Shown here: one piece after another, positions 51,135 through 61,419 of the stretch
Layout of the letters: each line of letters starts with the position of its first letter
Position numbering within the stretch: the stretch's first letter is position 1
Notes under the pieces: model-generated
Told to the model about the DNA's origin: nothing
Database searches by the model: none
The model's input: only the letters and a program-made list of their open reading frames with translations
Assembly: GCA_035606695.1 (NCBI GenBank)
Contig: DATNEW010000033.1
Coordinates: 120,050 to 184,049, forward strand
Direction: 5' to 3'
Source: Gemmatimonadaceae bacterium
GTDB taxonomy: Bacteria > Gemmatimonadota > Gemmatimonadetes > Gemmatimonadales > Gemmatimonadaceae
Length of the DNA: 64,000 bases
Translations under genes and position numbers: made by a program

Positions 51135-53570
51135 TCATTCCGCCCGCAACGCCACCAACGGGTCGCTGTGTCCGGCACGCCGCGCTGGCAGGTAACACGC
51201 GACGGCGGCGACGGCGAGGATGACGCCCGCCACTCCGACATACACGGATATGTCCGTCGGCGTGACTTCATATAACAGTGACCGAAGCGCGGCTCCCGCT
51301 CCGAGCGAGACGAGAAGCCCAGTGCCGAGGCCCGCAAGCACCAACGTGAGTCCCTCGCCGACGACGACGCGAGCCAAGGCGGCGGGCCGCGCACCGATCG
51401 CGGCACGAATTCCGAATTCACGGCGGCGGCTCGCGACGTACAGGGACATCACGCCGTACAATCCGCATGCGGCGAGAAGCACGGCGAGCAGCGCAAAGCC
51501 GGACAGCAGAAGCTCCATCATTCGCTGCGTCGCGAGCGAGCTCGCGATCGCCGCGGTGACGGCGTGCGGATTATCGATCGGCACGCCGGCGTCGACGGTC
51601 GCGATACGCTGCCGCACCGCGCGCACCACGGCCGCCTGTTCGTCATCCGATCGCACGACGAGCGTCGGACGGCTACCCCCATATTGCGCGTACGGGAAGT
51701 ACGTGTGTGCGCGCGGTGCGTCGGCGACGCCTTCATCCCGAATACTTCCGACCACGCCGACGATCGTCCGCCACGCGGTATCGCCCGTCATGCGGATGCG
51801 CTTACCGATTGCATCGGACGGGCTCCAATAGCGGGACACCAGCGCTCTGTCGACGATGACCACCGACGGCGCGTTGTCGCGATCGGCCGCGGTGAAGTCA
51901 CGTCCCGCGAGCATGGGGATGTCGAGCGTTCGGAACAGCCCGGGGCTTACGGAATACTGCAGGGTCAACTCGCTTGGCGCGTTCGGTGCGACCGTCTGTC
52001 CTTCGACGATGAAGCCGTCGCTGTTCACGTCGTTGACATACATCGCGGGAAACATGACGGCCGCGTTGCGCACCCCGCGCAAGGATGACGTGGCACGAAC
52101 GGCCTCGTCGACAAAGACGTATGACCGGGGCTTGTTGGCCATGGCATATCGCTGAGGCGGCAGGGGCATGGTGAACGCCATGACGTGACGCGCGTCGAAT
52201 CCAAGATCGGTTGTGACGAGACGACGAAAGCTCTTCAGCATGAGCCCCGCGCCGATCAGCAACACGAACGAAAGCGCGACTTGCCCGGCGATCAGCAGCT
52301 TGTTCGTGACCCGCGCGCCACGGCTGGCAGACGATTTTTGGCCGGCAAGGACGCCCCCTAGCGCGCCGGGTTCGGACGACAGGGAAGGAACGAGACCAAA
52401 GAGGATGCCTGACACGACGCTCGCCGCAGCGGCGAACAGCATCACGCGCCAGTCAACGCCGATCTCCTCCATGCGGGGAAGCGATGCCAATCCGGAATGC
52501 GTGAACGTTCTCACGAGTCCGTACGCCGCGACGCCGCCGAGTGCACCGCCGAGCACGGCGAGCACGAAGCCTTCCGTCAGTGTCTGACCGATGATGCGAC
52601 CGCGCGACGCGCCGAGCGCGGCCCGAACCGCCACCTCGTGGCGCCTCCCCAGACGCCGCGTTCCGAGCAGCGTCACAACGTTCGCGATGGCGATGAGCAG
52701 GATCAGTAGGACGCCCGCCTGCAAGACCAGCAAGGGTCGCGCGACACTGCCCGCGATCGCGGTGCGCAGCGGTGTTACCACGACGTGGAGACGGGTACGC
52801 TCAGGCGGCGTACCGGAGAGGACGTCCGGCGAGCTGCGCGCCCAGTTCCACAGGGCGAGCGTTGCCTCATGCGATGCCTGGTCCGCCGACACGCCGCCGC
52901 GCAAGCGCCCGAGCCCGGTCAGGAAATTCGGGTGGGCGCGAGTGGGGTCGAGTCCAAGCGGAATGTAGACTTCGACGTCGGGTTTCGGAAACGCGAACTC
53001 CTTGGGCATGATGCCGACAATGCGCCGGGGCTGACCGCTGAGATCCATGCGTTGCCCAAGGGCGCTCGGCGATCCGGCGAAGCGCGATTGCCAGAAGTCA
53101 TATGAGAGAACGACAACCGCGTCGCCGCCGGTATGATCATCGTCGCGCCCGATCACGCGGCCGAGCAGCGGGTGCACGCCGAGCAGTGTGAAGAAGTCCC
53201 CGGTGACGACTTCGGCGATCACGCGATCGGCGGTTCCGTTCACGTCGAGCGTCAACCCGGTGCGAGCGTGCGCCGCGAACGACTCGAAGCTCGTCAGCCC
53301 GAGATAGGTCGCTGTGTTCTGCTGGGAGAGCGTCCAGCGGTCGAGCTTCTTCTCGGGGAACGACTGCACGACTTCGACGAGCCGATCGGGTTGGCGGAAC
53401 GGCAATGGTCGCAGGACGATGTCGTCGACGAGCGTGAACATGGCGGTGGCGGTGGCGATCCCGAGCGCCAGCGTCGCGATCACGACGCCGGCGAAGACTG
53501 GACGCCGGGCCAACGAGCGCACGGCGAAGCGCACATCCTGGAAGGCGGTCTCGACGAGCAGGGCAGGCAT
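51135..53570 (-). CDS. ADOP-type MacB/FtsX permease, short form without prefix
   Basis: 811 residues from ATG 53570 (GGAG 9 bases upstream; ATG 53579 is an alternative). It begins almost directly with the MacB part: ETAFQDVRFAVRSLARRPVF and TATAMFTLVDDIVLRPLPFR, so the prefix present in the other copies is missing. First FtsX domain near residues 310-420 (RRHEVAVRAALGASRGRIIG), second near 700-811 (RRREFGIRAAIGARPAALAR), ending HSDPLVALRAE. No PadR gene is adjacent. Substrate unknown. Confidence 0.92.
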   Translation of the reverse strand: MPALLVETAFQDVRFAVRSLARRPVFAGVVIATLALGIATATAMFTLVDDIVLRPLPFRQPDRLVEVVQSFPEKKLDRWTLSQQNTATYLGLTSFESFAAHARTGLTLDVNGTADRVIAEVVTGDFFTLLGVHPLLGRVIGRDDDHTGGDAVVVLSYDFWQSRFAGSPSALGQRMDLSGQPRRIVGIMPKEFAFPKPDVEVYIPLGLDPTRAHPNFLTGLGRLRGGVSADQASHEATLALWNWARSSPDVLSGTPPERTRLHVVVTPLRTAIAGSVARPLLVLQAGVLLILLIAIANVVTLLGTRRLGRRHEVAVRAALGASRGRIIGQTLTEGFVLAVLGGALGGVAAYGLVRTFTHSGLASLPRMEEIGVDWRVMLFAAAASVVSGILFGLVPSLSSEPGALGGVLAGQKSSASRGARVTNKLLIAGQVALSFVLLIGAGLMLKSFRRLVTTDLGFDARHVMAFTMPLPPQRYAMANKPRSYVFVDEAVRATSSLRGVRNAAVMFPAMYVNDVNSDGFIVEGQTVAPNAPSELTLQYSVSPGLFRTLDIPMLAGRDFTAADRDNAPSVVIVDRALVSRYWSPSDAIGKRIRMTGDTAWRTIVGVVGSIRDEGVADAPRAHTYFPYAQYGGSRPTLVVRSDDEQAAVVRAVRQRIATVDAGVPIDNPHAVTAAIASSLATQRMMELLLSGFALLAVLLAACGLYGVMSLYVASRRREFGIRAAIGARPAALARVVVGEGLTLVLAGLGTGLLVSLGAGAALRSLLYEVTPTDISVYVGVAGVILAVAAVACYLPARRAGHSDPLVALRAE

Positions 53571-53676
53571 GGCGCGCATCTCCGTGAGCGATGATGGTCG
53601 ATTCGACAATCGCGATGCCCGCAAGGTTGAACGTCGTTTCGGACGGCGTCCCGACGAATTCGGCCAGATGAATCAG

Positions 53677-53710
53677 AACGGCGGCTGGCCCGATGAGGCC
53701 AGCCGCCGTT
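53677..53710 (-). terminator. Strong hairpin downstream of the S9 peptidase gene
   Basis: AACGGCGGCTGGCC (53677-53690), 6-base loop, GGCCAGCCGCCGTT (53697-53710): a perfect 14-bp stem. It lies 30 bp past the peptidase stop in the direction of transcription. The bases after it on the minus strand (CTGATTCATC) are only weakly T-rich, so termination may need help, but the stem is the strongest in the window. Confidence 0.8.
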
Positions 53711-53739
53711 GCGATGTACCTCCAGCCGAACCGGATCGC

Positions 53740-56700
53740 TTACCGGATCGGACTCCCTTTCTCCGTCTGCGGCAGCCCGTCAGCCATCCATTTGGGCATC
53801 GGCGCGCCCATCAGATAGTGATCGAAGTACTGCTTCATCCGGATGGCGAAGTCCTTTTGATCGGCGCGATCGGTGAGGTTGTGGGGCTGGCCGGGATACG
53901 ACAGGAAGATCACCTGCTTGCCCTGCTCCCGCGCGGCGTTAAAGAATTGTAATCCCTCGACGTAGTCGACCGCGTTGTCGTCGCCGCCCTGCAGGATCAT
54001 GAACGGCGTGCGGATGTTCTTCACGTGGAAGATCGGCGACTGATCCTCGAACATCTTCGTGTTCGTCCACGGATCGACGCCGACGCCCAAGCGCACCTGG
54101 CCGACGGTCGTGATGCCTTGCTGCACGGTGCCGGTGCTCTTGTACAACTCACCGTAGAAGCTCGTGAGGTTGGTCGGCGGCGCGCCGGTCACGACGGCCG
54201 CGAACATGTCGGTTTGCGTCACGATGTACGACGATTGATATCCGCCCCAGCTGTGGCCGTGCAGTCCGATGTGCTTCGGATCGGCATAGCCCAACGCGAT
54301 CGCCTGCTTCACCGCGCTCGTAATGCAATCCACCGCCGACGTGCCCGGCTTGCCGATCTCGTAGACGACGTCGGGCTGGAGCACCGCATAGCCGTTGCTC
54401 GCGTACATCGAGATCTGCGGGGCGTCGGCATACCCGGGCATCGGGAAATTGTGATGCGTGTTCGACATGATCTCGTAGAACTCGACGAGCATCGGGTACT
54501 GCTTGCCCGGCTGATAATTCGCGGGCAGCGTGAGCGTCGCCTGAAGCGGGTGCCCGAACCGATCCTTGTAGTCGATGAGCACCTTCTTGCTGGCCCAGGC
54601 AAATCCCGCGAGGATGGGATTGGCGTCGGTCACGCGCGCGGGAGACGCGAACGTGCCCGTCGTCGACCAATAATCGGGGAATTCGTTGAAGTCCTGCTCC
54701 GTGTACACGATGCGATCGGCGTCCGCCGCCTTCATCGCACCGCCGACGTTCTTGTCCTCCCACACGAGCGCATGTGGCGCCTGTCCAACGCTCACTTGCC
54801 AGTAGCCGAACTTCTTCGAGCGAACGCCGTACGCCGAGAGCGTTACGGGTTTGGCGAGATCGACGCGTTCGGTGTCAGGGGCGATGCCGCCGCCACCAAA
54901 GCCGCCGCCGCCTCCACGCCCGCCACGCGCGCCGGCGGCCAGCTGCACGACGCGGAACTGAATTCCCTGCGCGCGACCCACGCCGCCGGTGAGATTCATT
55001 GCCTTGGTGCCGTCGAGCGGCACCTGCCAGACGTCGAACTTGTCGTAGAGCAGAATTGCCTTGCCGTCTCTTGTCCAGCCGCCGACGCCCCAGAGCGGGA
55101 GCTCGTACGCGTGGTCGTCGTCCTCGTTCACATACGACTTGGTCGCCAGACCGCTGGCATCGAGCGTTACGTTCGAGCCGCTCTCGAGATTGAACGCGTG
55201 GACTTGCTTGTTCTTTAAATAGACAAACCACCGCGAGTCGGGTGAGGTGCCGTACGTGCGCGACAGCGATTTGTCGATGAGCGTGCGAGCCCCCGTCGCG
55301 ACGTCGACGCGATAGAGGTCCGCCCGGTTCGCGCCCCACGCCACCTCGCCGCGATACGCCCCATCATCTCGGCCCACTGCCAACGTGCCGTCAGCCGTTG
55401 GCGCGACCGTGCGCATCGAGTCGTTGCCAAGCTCAACGAGCTTGTGGGTAGCGACGGTGATGGCCGCCGGAAGCGTCGCGCGGCGGAGCTGCTGGATCTG
55501 CACCACCTGCACCGACTGCGGCATCTGATCCTTCCAGTGCCAGATGTCGACGTTCGCCTTGTTGGAGTCGGCGGCGACGACCTGCGGCTCTTGCGCCTTG
55601 ATGCCGACGAACACGCGGGCTCCGTCCGGACTCCAGCGCGGCGCGCTGTATTCGCTCAGCACCATGTCCTTCGGGAACGACGGATCCTTCGACGGATCGT
55701 ACGTGAAGGCCGCGCCGTTCGACTTGACACCCGTCCACGCGAGCAGCGCATTCGCTTTCTGTTTCATACCGGGCACACTGTCGCCCCGCAGCACGGCGAG
55801 ATTGTCGCGGTCGTCGCTCCAGGCGAGCTGGGCGAAATCGGACGATCCGGTGTTCAGCGCCCGCGTCTCGCCGGTCGCGGGATCGAGAAGATAGATGCCG
55901 TTGCCGAGGCGGTCCGGCGCCTCGACGGTGAAGGCCAATAGCGTTCCTGAATTATCGAACTCGAAATCGGCGACATTGCCGATGTTCCGCACCGCGCCCG
56001 AGGTCATGTCGCGGACCACGAGGTCGGACGGCGCGGCGGCGCCGCCGCCACCACCACCGCGTCCGCCGCGACCGCCGGCCGGCACCGCGGCGGCCGTCGC
56101 GGGCGCTCCCTCACGGCCAAGCTTGACCGCCAGCCACCGCGAGCCTTTCGCGAACTTCCACGACGCCGCGCCAGGGATGGCCACTTTCTCGCCAGTGCCG
56201 AGATTCAACAACTCTAAATGTGCCGCGGGGCCGCTCGGCGCCGCGCCTGCTGGGGCGCCCGCGCCGTTACGGCCGCCGCGACCCGCCCCGCGCCCCGCCG
56301 CACGCTGCGGCGTCACGAGGTACGCCGCCCAGCGAGAGTCGTCGGAGAAGGACGGTGCATTCCCGCCGCCCGCTCCGCCGCGACCACCGCCCGCCGCGTC
56401 GCCGCCGGGGCCGACGACCGTCGCGTAATCCGGCCCCCCGTCGAGCGACTTGACGTGCAGCATCGCCTGACCACCCTCGTTCGGCGAGTAGGTGAACGTC
56501 ATCCACGTGCCGTCGCGCGAGAGTGCCGGCGACGCGATGCGATTCCATTCCGCGAAGTCCTCGAGCTCGAGGACCTTTCGGTCCTTCGCCGTCGCACCGG
56601 CCTGTACGACGCGCGGCGTCGTAGTTGGGCGCGATTGGGCGTGAACGCTCGCGAACGGCAAGGCTGGCAAGGCGACGGCAGCTGCGGCAACCGCGGCCAG

Positions 56701-56742
56701 CAGCGAGAATGACGGTGGTGAGAGGCGAGACCGGCGAGGCAT
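53740..56742 (-). CDS. S9 family secreted peptidase with Gly-rich linkers
   Basis: 1000 residues. A signal peptide (SLLAAVAAAAVALPALPFAS) precedes a beta-propeller region with two long Gly/Arg/Ala insertions: RGGAGGGNAPSFSDDSRWAA near 120-140 and AGGRGGRGGGGGGAAAP near 222-238. The C-terminal alpha/beta-hydrolase domain has Ser831 in GHSWGGYQSSYIV, Asp922 in GGDDNAVDY and His954 in GQPHNLT. Longer than typical DPP-like peptidases because of the inserts. Probably periplasmic or surface proteolysis of oligopeptides. Linkers of this kind recur in S9 peptidases of Gemmatimonadota. Confidence 0.93.
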   Translation of the reverse strand: MPRRSRLSPPSFSLLAAVAAAAVALPALPFASVHAQSRPTTTPRVVQAGATAKDRKVLELEDFAEWNRIASPALSRDGTWMTFTYSPNEGGQAMLHVKSLDGGPDYATVVGPGGDAAGGGRGGAGGGNAPSFSDDSRWAAYLVTPQRAAGRGAGRGGRNGAGAPAGAAPSGPAAHLELLNLGTGEKVAIPGAASWKFAKGSRWLAVKLGREGAPATAAAVPAGGRGGRGGGGGGAAAPSDLVVRDMTSGAVRNIGNVADFEFDNSGTLLAFTVEAPDRLGNGIYLLDPATGETRALNTGSSDFAQLAWSDDRDNLAVLRGDSVPGMKQKANALLAWTGVKSNGAAFTYDPSKDPSFPKDMVLSEYSAPRWSPDGARVFVGIKAQEPQVVAADSNKANVDIWHWKDQMPQSVQVVQIQQLRRATLPAAITVATHKLVELGNDSMRTVAPTADGTLAVGRDDGAYRGEVAWGANRADLYRVDVATGARTLIDKSLSRTYGTSPDSRWFVYLKNKQVHAFNLESGSNVTLDASGLATKSYVNEDDDHAYELPLWGVGGWTRDGKAILLYDKFDVWQVPLDGTKAMNLTGGVGRAQGIQFRVVQLAAGARGGRGGGGGFGGGGIAPDTERVDLAKPVTLSAYGVRSKKFGYWQVSVGQAPHALVWEDKNVGGAMKAADADRIVYTEQDFNEFPDYWSTTGTFASPARVTDANPILAGFAWASKKVLIDYKDRFGHPLQATLTLPANYQPGKQYPMLVEFYEIMSNTHHNFPMPGYADAPQISMYASNGYAVLQPDVVYEIGKPGTSAVDCITSAVKQAIALGYADPKHIGLHGHSWGGYQSSYIVTQTDMFAAVVTGAPPTNLTSFYGELYKSTGTVQQGITTVGQVRLGVGVDPWTNTKMFEDQSPIFHVKNIRTPFMILQGGDDNAVDYVEGLQFFNAAREQGKQVIFLSYPGQPHNLTDRADQKDFAIRMKQYFDHYLMGAPMPKWMADGLPQTEKGSPIR

Positions 56743-56843
56743 GAGCCGTACTCCAGAGGAGGGAGAGTGCTACCAAGTACCACGCCCAATCTGGCACACG
56801 TACCGCTGGGCTGCTACATCGCGCGCCGCGCCCGCATTACTGC

Positions 56844-59552
56844 CTACTCGACCCGCAACGCCACGATTGGATCGACCGCCGTCGCCCGGCGTGCCGGCAC
56901 GAAGCACGCGAGCGCCACCACGAACGCCAGCGTTCCGATTACGCCGAGCAGAATGACCGGATTGAACGCGCCGGCGCCGAACGTGAGGTCCGGCGCATCG
57001 GGCATCGCGATGAGCGACCGTAGCACCAACGACACGCCGATTGCGCCGGCCACGCCGGCCACCGACCCGATCGCCACCGGCCGGAGCGTTCGCCGCATCA
57101 CGAGTGACACAACTTCCGACCCGCGCGCGCCGAGCGCGATGCGCACTCCGATCTCGCGCGTGCGTCGCGTCACGATGTTCGAGATCACGCCGTAGATCCC
57201 GATGCAGGCGAGTGCGAGTCCCGACAGCGCCAGCGCCAGCGCGACCGTACCCGGCGCTTCGGCCATCAATCGCTGCAACGCCATCGGGCCGCCGACCATC
57301 GTCATGATGTGTGTGTTGGCCTCGGCCGTTGGCGACACGGCGCTGATCGCCACGCGCACGGCATTGATCGCCGACGACGGGGTGCCTCGCGTGCGGACGA
57401 GGTATGCGCCGTACGGGCCGGTGAAGTTGTACGGGAAATAGATCGTCGCGCCGTTCTCGCGTGACAGATAATCAGAACGAAAGTCGGGAACCACACCCAC
57501 GACGGTGTACGTCGCGGTCGTGTCGGGTCCCGATGCGACGGTGCCCGGCGGCACGGTCTTGCCGATTGGGTCCTCTCCCGGCCATTGTCTCCGCGCCATG
57601 GCGTCGTTCACGATCATCACGTGTGCGTCGGTCCGAACTTCGTCGGCGGTGAACGATCGCCCGCGCGCGAGCGCCACGCCCATCACGTCGAAGTAGGACT
57701 CGGCGACGTGATTGACGGACACGCTGACACTGCCCGCCCGGTTCGTGAAGGTGCGTGTCTCGGTGCCATCGAGTGGAATGCGCTTCGTCCACACGACGCC
57801 GCGCACCATCGGCAGCGCCGCGAGCCGCCGCTGCAACTCGGCGCGATCCGCTTCGCGGCGCTCGGACGGTACGGATCGACCGTCCATGAATACGATCAGT
57901 TGATGCGCCGTATCGAATCCGGGATCAATGCGCGGCGCGCGCCGCATGCCGGCGAGCAGGAGTCCGGACGCGGCGAGCAGAATCGTGCAGGCGGCAATCT
58001 GCACGCCGAGCAGGACATTTCTGCCGCCCCACAGCGCAGCCGTCGCGGTCGAGGTGCCGCCGGCGCGCAGCACGGCGTTCGCGTCGCCGCGCGCCGAGCG
58101 TATAGCCGGCCAGAGCCCCACGGCGAGTCCGATCGCGACCGAGAGGGCGACTGTGTACAGCGTAACGCGCCAGTCGACGCTCAGGTCGAGGAACACGTTG
58201 ACCAAGCCGCCGCTGATCGACGACATCGTCGCGAAGATCCAGTCGCGAAGCCAGTTGGCCGCGTCGCGCGAGACGAGCAGGCCGAGGGCGCCGCCACATA
58301 CGGCCAGGAGCACACTTTCGCTCGCGAGCTGCCGCGCAATGCGTTCTCGGCTCGCTCCCAGGGCGAGCCGCACCGCGATCTCGCGCTCGCGCGCGGCGTT
58401 CCGGGCAGCGAACAGGTTGATCAGGTTGACGATGGCGATGCACAGAATGAGGGCGAGCGCCACCATGAACGCCGCGCTGACTTGTTTAAAGACTTCGAAT
58501 TCGCCGCCGTCGGCCTGGAAGAACGTCGCGTGCGTTGCGACGAGCGCGAGCGGCTTTCCGACACTGTCCGGAATGCCGGCGCCCAGCGATTGGAGCTCAG
58601 CGTTGGCCTGCGCCAGGGAAGCGCCGGCGGCGAGCCGCGCGATGATCTGCCAGTGCGGACGACCGTCATAGCGCCAGTCGCTCCCGACGAGCGCGGGAAG
58701 GGAAGACGTGGGCAGCCAGACGTCCGGCGCGGTCGCGGGGATGCCCGTTCCCGCGAAGCGTTCGCCGGCGATTCCGACGATGGTGAACACCCGGTCGTGG
58801 ATCGTGATGCGTTGTCCGACCACGTGCGGATCCGCATGCATCGTTCTCGACCAGAATCCGTGATCGAGCACGGCCACCGCGTCTTCGCCTTGACCGAACC
58901 ACCGTCCCGCGAATGTCTCCGGCCCCAGGGAATGAGCAAAGTTTGACGAGGCGAATCGCGCATTGACGATCGTGGCCTCTTCGGTCGGGCGGCCGGGCAG
59001 TGTCGCGATGAGAGCTTGCGGCGCCGTCACGAGCGTGACCGACGTCATCGTCCGCGACCGGCGGTCGAGCACGTCGTAGGCAGCGTACGGCAACTCTGCG
59101 AGCGAGCTGACGCCCGCATTCTCGACGATGCGAACGATGTTGCCCGGATCGCGCGCGGGGAGAGGCTTCAGGACGACCGCGTCGTAGAACGTGAATGCCG
59201 TGGCGTTCAGTGCGACGCCGATCGCGATGGTGGCGATCGCGACGATCGCGAACACCGGTGTGTGCGCGAGTTGTCGCGCGACGTATCGCAGATCCTGCCC
59301 GAATCCATCGAGCCAGTGCCATCCCCATGCGTCGCGGGCCGCGCTTTCGATGCGTGTGGCATTGCCAAACTGTCTGCGCGCGGCGAGCGACGCGTCGGTG
59401 GTGCTGAGCGTTGCACTCGTCTCACCTCCGTGCTCGAGCAGTTGTTGCGCGCGGAGGTCGACGTGCAACGCCATCTCGTCGCGCAGTTCGCGTGCGATGC
59501 GCCGCCGCCGGAAAGGAAACGTGAGCCGGGACCATACCTCGTGGAGTGTCAT
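56844..59552 (-). CDS. ADOP-type MacB/FtsX permease
   Basis: 902 residues. Prefix: RRRIARELRDEMALHVDLRA and a charged stretch to about 80. MacB part: IGVALNATAFTFYDAVVLKP. First FtsX domain near 390-500 (AREREIAVRLALGASRERIA), second near 790-900 (RTREIGVRIALGARGSEVVS), ending AVDPIVALRVE. The PadR gene lies 7 bp upstream on the same strand and has a well-defined operator, so this permease is probably under its control. Substrate unknown. Confidence 0.93.
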   Translation of the reverse strand: MTLHEVWSRLTFPFRRRRIARELRDEMALHVDLRAQQLLEHGGETSATLSTTDASLAARRQFGNATRIESAARDAWGWHWLDGFGQDLRYVARQLAHTPVFAIVAIATIAIGVALNATAFTFYDAVVLKPLPARDPGNIVRIVENAGVSSLAELPYAAYDVLDRRSRTMTSVTLVTAPQALIATLPGRPTEEATIVNARFASSNFAHSLGPETFAGRWFGQGEDAVAVLDHGFWSRTMHADPHVVGQRITIHDRVFTIVGIAGERFAGTGIPATAPDVWLPTSSLPALVGSDWRYDGRPHWQIIARLAAGASLAQANAELQSLGAGIPDSVGKPLALVATHATFFQADGGEFEVFKQVSAAFMVALALILCIAIVNLINLFAARNAAREREIAVRLALGASRERIARQLASESVLLAVCGGALGLLVSRDAANWLRDWIFATMSSISGGLVNVFLDLSVDWRVTLYTVALSVAIGLAVGLWPAIRSARGDANAVLRAGGTSTATAALWGGRNVLLGVQIAACTILLAASGLLLAGMRRAPRIDPGFDTAHQLIVFMDGRSVPSERREADRAELQRRLAALPMVRGVVWTKRIPLDGTETRTFTNRAGSVSVSVNHVAESYFDVMGVALARGRSFTADEVRTDAHVMIVNDAMARRQWPGEDPIGKTVPPGTVASGPDTTATYTVVGVVPDFRSDYLSRENGATIYFPYNFTGPYGAYLVRTRGTPSSAINAVRVAISAVSPTAEANTHIMTMVGGPMALQRLMAEAPGTVALALALSGLALACIGIYGVISNIVTRRTREIGVRIALGARGSEVVSLVMRRTLRPVAIGSVAGVAGAIGVSLVLRSLIAMPDAPDLTFGAGAFNPVILLGVIGTLAFVVALACFVPARRATAVDPIVALRVE

Positions 59553-59559
59553 GGCAGCC

Positions 59560-59916
59560 TCATGTGGGCTGAATGATGAGCGTGACGGCCGCGGCCACGC
59601 GGGTATAGGAGGCGATTTCGCGGTCGAGCTGCTTCTTGCCGGCCGGGGTCAGGCGGTAATACCGCGCGCGCCGCCGCTCGGGCGTATGGCCCCACTCGCC
59701 GGCGATCCATCCTTTGATGAGCATGCGCTGCAGGGCGGGATAGAGCGATCCCTCCTCGACGTGCAGCACGGATCGCGAGCGCTGATGAATGGCTTGGGCG
59801 ATCTCGAACCCGTGCAGCTGGTTCGCGCCGGCGCGGGCGAGCGTCTTGAGGATGAGCATGTCGAGCGTCCCCGGCGGGATGGGCTCACGTTCGATGGCGG
59901 CGCGGGATGTTGACAT
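59560..59916 (-). CDS. PadR-family transcriptional regulator
   Basis: 118 residues. IPPGTLDMLILKTLARAGAN, FEIAQAIHQRSRSVLHVEEG, SLYPALQRMLIKGWIAGEWG and RRARYYRLTPAGKKQLDREI are PadR motifs. Two perfect palindromes overlap its start codon and its -10 box, so autoregulation is likely. It is cotranscribed with the ADOP gene downstream. Confidence 0.93.
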   Translation of the reverse strand: MSTSRAAIEREPIPPGTLDMLILKTLARAGANQLHGFEIAQAIHQRSRSVLHVEEGSLYPALQRMLIKGWIAGEWGHTPERRRARYYRLTPAGKKQLDREIASYTRVAAAVTLIIQPT

Positions 59917-59929
59917 AGATTGTCTATGT
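59913..59929. promoter_or_regulatory. PadR operator 1 (overlaps start codon)
   Basis: ACATAGA-TTG-TCTATGT, a perfect 7-bp palindrome. The PadR ATG is at 59914-59916, so the site covers the start of translation on DNA. Its centre is 24 bp from that of operator 2. The arms contain ACAT/ATGT, the usual PadR half-site element. Confidence 0.7.
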
Positions 59930-59936
59930 TATGACC

Positions 59937-59953
59937 ATGACATTCTATGTCAT
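59937..59953. promoter_or_regulatory. PadR operator 2 (covers the -10 box)
   Basis: ATGACAT-TCT-ATGTCAT, a perfect 7-bp palindrome that contains the -10 box of the PadR promoter. Binding here should block polymerase directly. Confidence 0.72.
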
Positions 59954-59969
59954 GGGCCGCGGCTGTCAA
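59942..59969 (-). promoter_or_regulatory. Sigma-70-like promoter for the PadR/ADOP operon
   Basis: On the minus strand TTGACA (59969-59964), 16-bp spacer, TAGAAT (59947-59942). It predicts a transcript starting near 59935, giving a leader of about 19 bases with operator 1 inside it. The -35 is a consensus match and the -10 matches 5 of 6. Confidence 0.65.
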
Positions 59970-60132
59970 GAGTCCGGACGCCTCGACAGACCACCGCGCC
60001 CCCGTTGCCCGGGATTGGGGGCGAATGTGACAAACTCTTCCGCGCCCGACCTCTTGAGGAGCGCGCGTCCATCTCCGAGAATTCACCTTCGGGAGTCACC
60101 TCGATCGGATCGCCGCATACCCAGGAGCGCCG

Positions 60133-61419
60133 ATGCTTCCACCCGACACGCCGTCGCCGCCCGGAACCGAGTTCTGGGCGAACAATCCCGCACGCTGGCT
60201 CGCCGCGATCGTCGACTCGTCGGACGACGCCATCATCGGCAAGACGCTCGACAGCGTCATCCGCAGCTGGAACGGCGGCGCCACGCGCGTGTTCGGCTAC
60301 ACCGCGGAAGAAGCGCGGGGCCAATCGGTGCTCATCCTCATTCCCCCCGATCGGCAGTATGAGGAGACCGAGATCGTCGCACGCCTGTCGCGGGGCGAGC
60401 GGATCGACCATTTCGAAACGGTGCGCATGAGAAAGGACGGCACGCTCATCGACGTGTCGCTCAGCGTGTCGCCGATTCGTGACGACCAGGGCAACATCGT
60501 CGGCGCCGCGAAGATCGCGCGTGACGTCACCGAGTCGAATCGCCTGCGCCGCGCCGAGCGCGAACTGTCGGAGCTTTTGCAGGAGCAAGCCGCCGAGCTC
60601 GAGCAGCAGATCGAGGAGGCGCAGTCCCTTCAGGAAGAGCTCGAGCAGACGAACGACGAGCTGCATCAGTCGCTCGAGACCTCACGCGTCGCGCAGCAGC
60701 ATGCCGAACAGGCCAATCGCGCGAAGAGCGTGTTCCTGGCGACGATGAGTCACGAGCTTCGAACCCCGCTCAATGCGATCGCCGGCTACGTCGACTTGCT
60801 CGATCTGGGCATCCGCGGCGAGTTGAGTCAGCCACAGCGCGCGGACCTGGCGCGCATCAAGCAGAACCAGGAGACGCTGCTGCGGCTCATCGAGGATGTG
60901 CTCGATCTCGCGAAGCTCGAGTCGGGCCGAATCGAGTTTCGCATCTGCGACGTGAAGATCGACGAGGTCCTTCGCACGCTCGAAACCTTCGTCGCGCCGT
61001 CGCTGCAGAAAAAGGGCCTGGCGTACGCCTTCGAGCCGTGCGGCGACGGCGTGGTCGCGAGAGCGGACCGTCACAAGGTCGAGCAGATCATGCTCAACCT
61101 CCTCTCGAACGCGGTGAAGTTCACCGAGCGTGGGCGAATCGCCGTGCGATGTATGACGCGCGATCACACGGTGGAGATCGAGGTCGCGGACACCGGCACC
61201 GGCATTCGGCGCGACTTGCTCGACAAGATCTTCGAGCCCTTCGTGCAGGGCGATCAAGAGCTCACGCGATCGGCCGAGGGAACGGGACTCGGCCTGTCGA
61301 TCAGCCGGCAGCTCGCGCGCGGCATGGGCGGGGACGTGCTCGCGTCGAGTGAATACGGCGCCGGCTCGACATTCACGCTCGTGCTCCCGAAAGCCAAAGC
61401 GGGAGCGGCGACCGGCTGA
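60133..61419 (+). CDS. PAS-domain sensor histidine kinase, cytosolic
   Basis: 428 residues, no TM. PAS domain at about 20-135 ([60 protein letters not shown]). A coiled-coil linker at 140-195 is rich in Glu/Gln. HisKA has His207 in [11 protein letters not shown]. HATPase has [20 protein letters not shown] (N box) and [20 protein letters not shown], then [24 protein letters not shown] lies before the ATG. An unpaired kinase; no response-regulator gene is adjacent. Its stop codon lies in the first unit of a tandem repeat. Confidence 0.93.
   Translation: MLPPDTPSPPGTEFWANNPARWLAAIVDSSDDAIIGKTLDSVIRSWNGGATRVFGYTAEEARGQSVLILIPPDRQYEETEIVARLSRGERIDHFETVRMRKDGTLIDVSLSVSPIRDDQGNIVGAAKIARDVTESNRLRRAERELSELLQEQAAELEQQIEEAQSLQEELEQTNDELHQSLETSRVAQQHAEQANRAKSVFLATMSHELRTPLNAIAGYVDLLDLGIRGELSQPQRADLARIKQNQETLLRLIEDVLDLAKLESGRIEFRICDVKIDEVLRTLETFVAPSLQKKGLAYAFEPCGDGVVARADRHKVEQIMLNLLSNAVKFTERGRIAVRCMTRDHTVEIEVADTGTGIRRDLLDKIFEPFVQGDQELTRSAEGTGLGLSISRQLARGMGGDVLASSEYGAGSTFTLVLPKAKAGAATG

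Noticed and set aside
57585..58946. 453-residue plus-strand open frame inside the ADOP gene at 56844
   Set aside because: Antisense shadow; no domain recognised.
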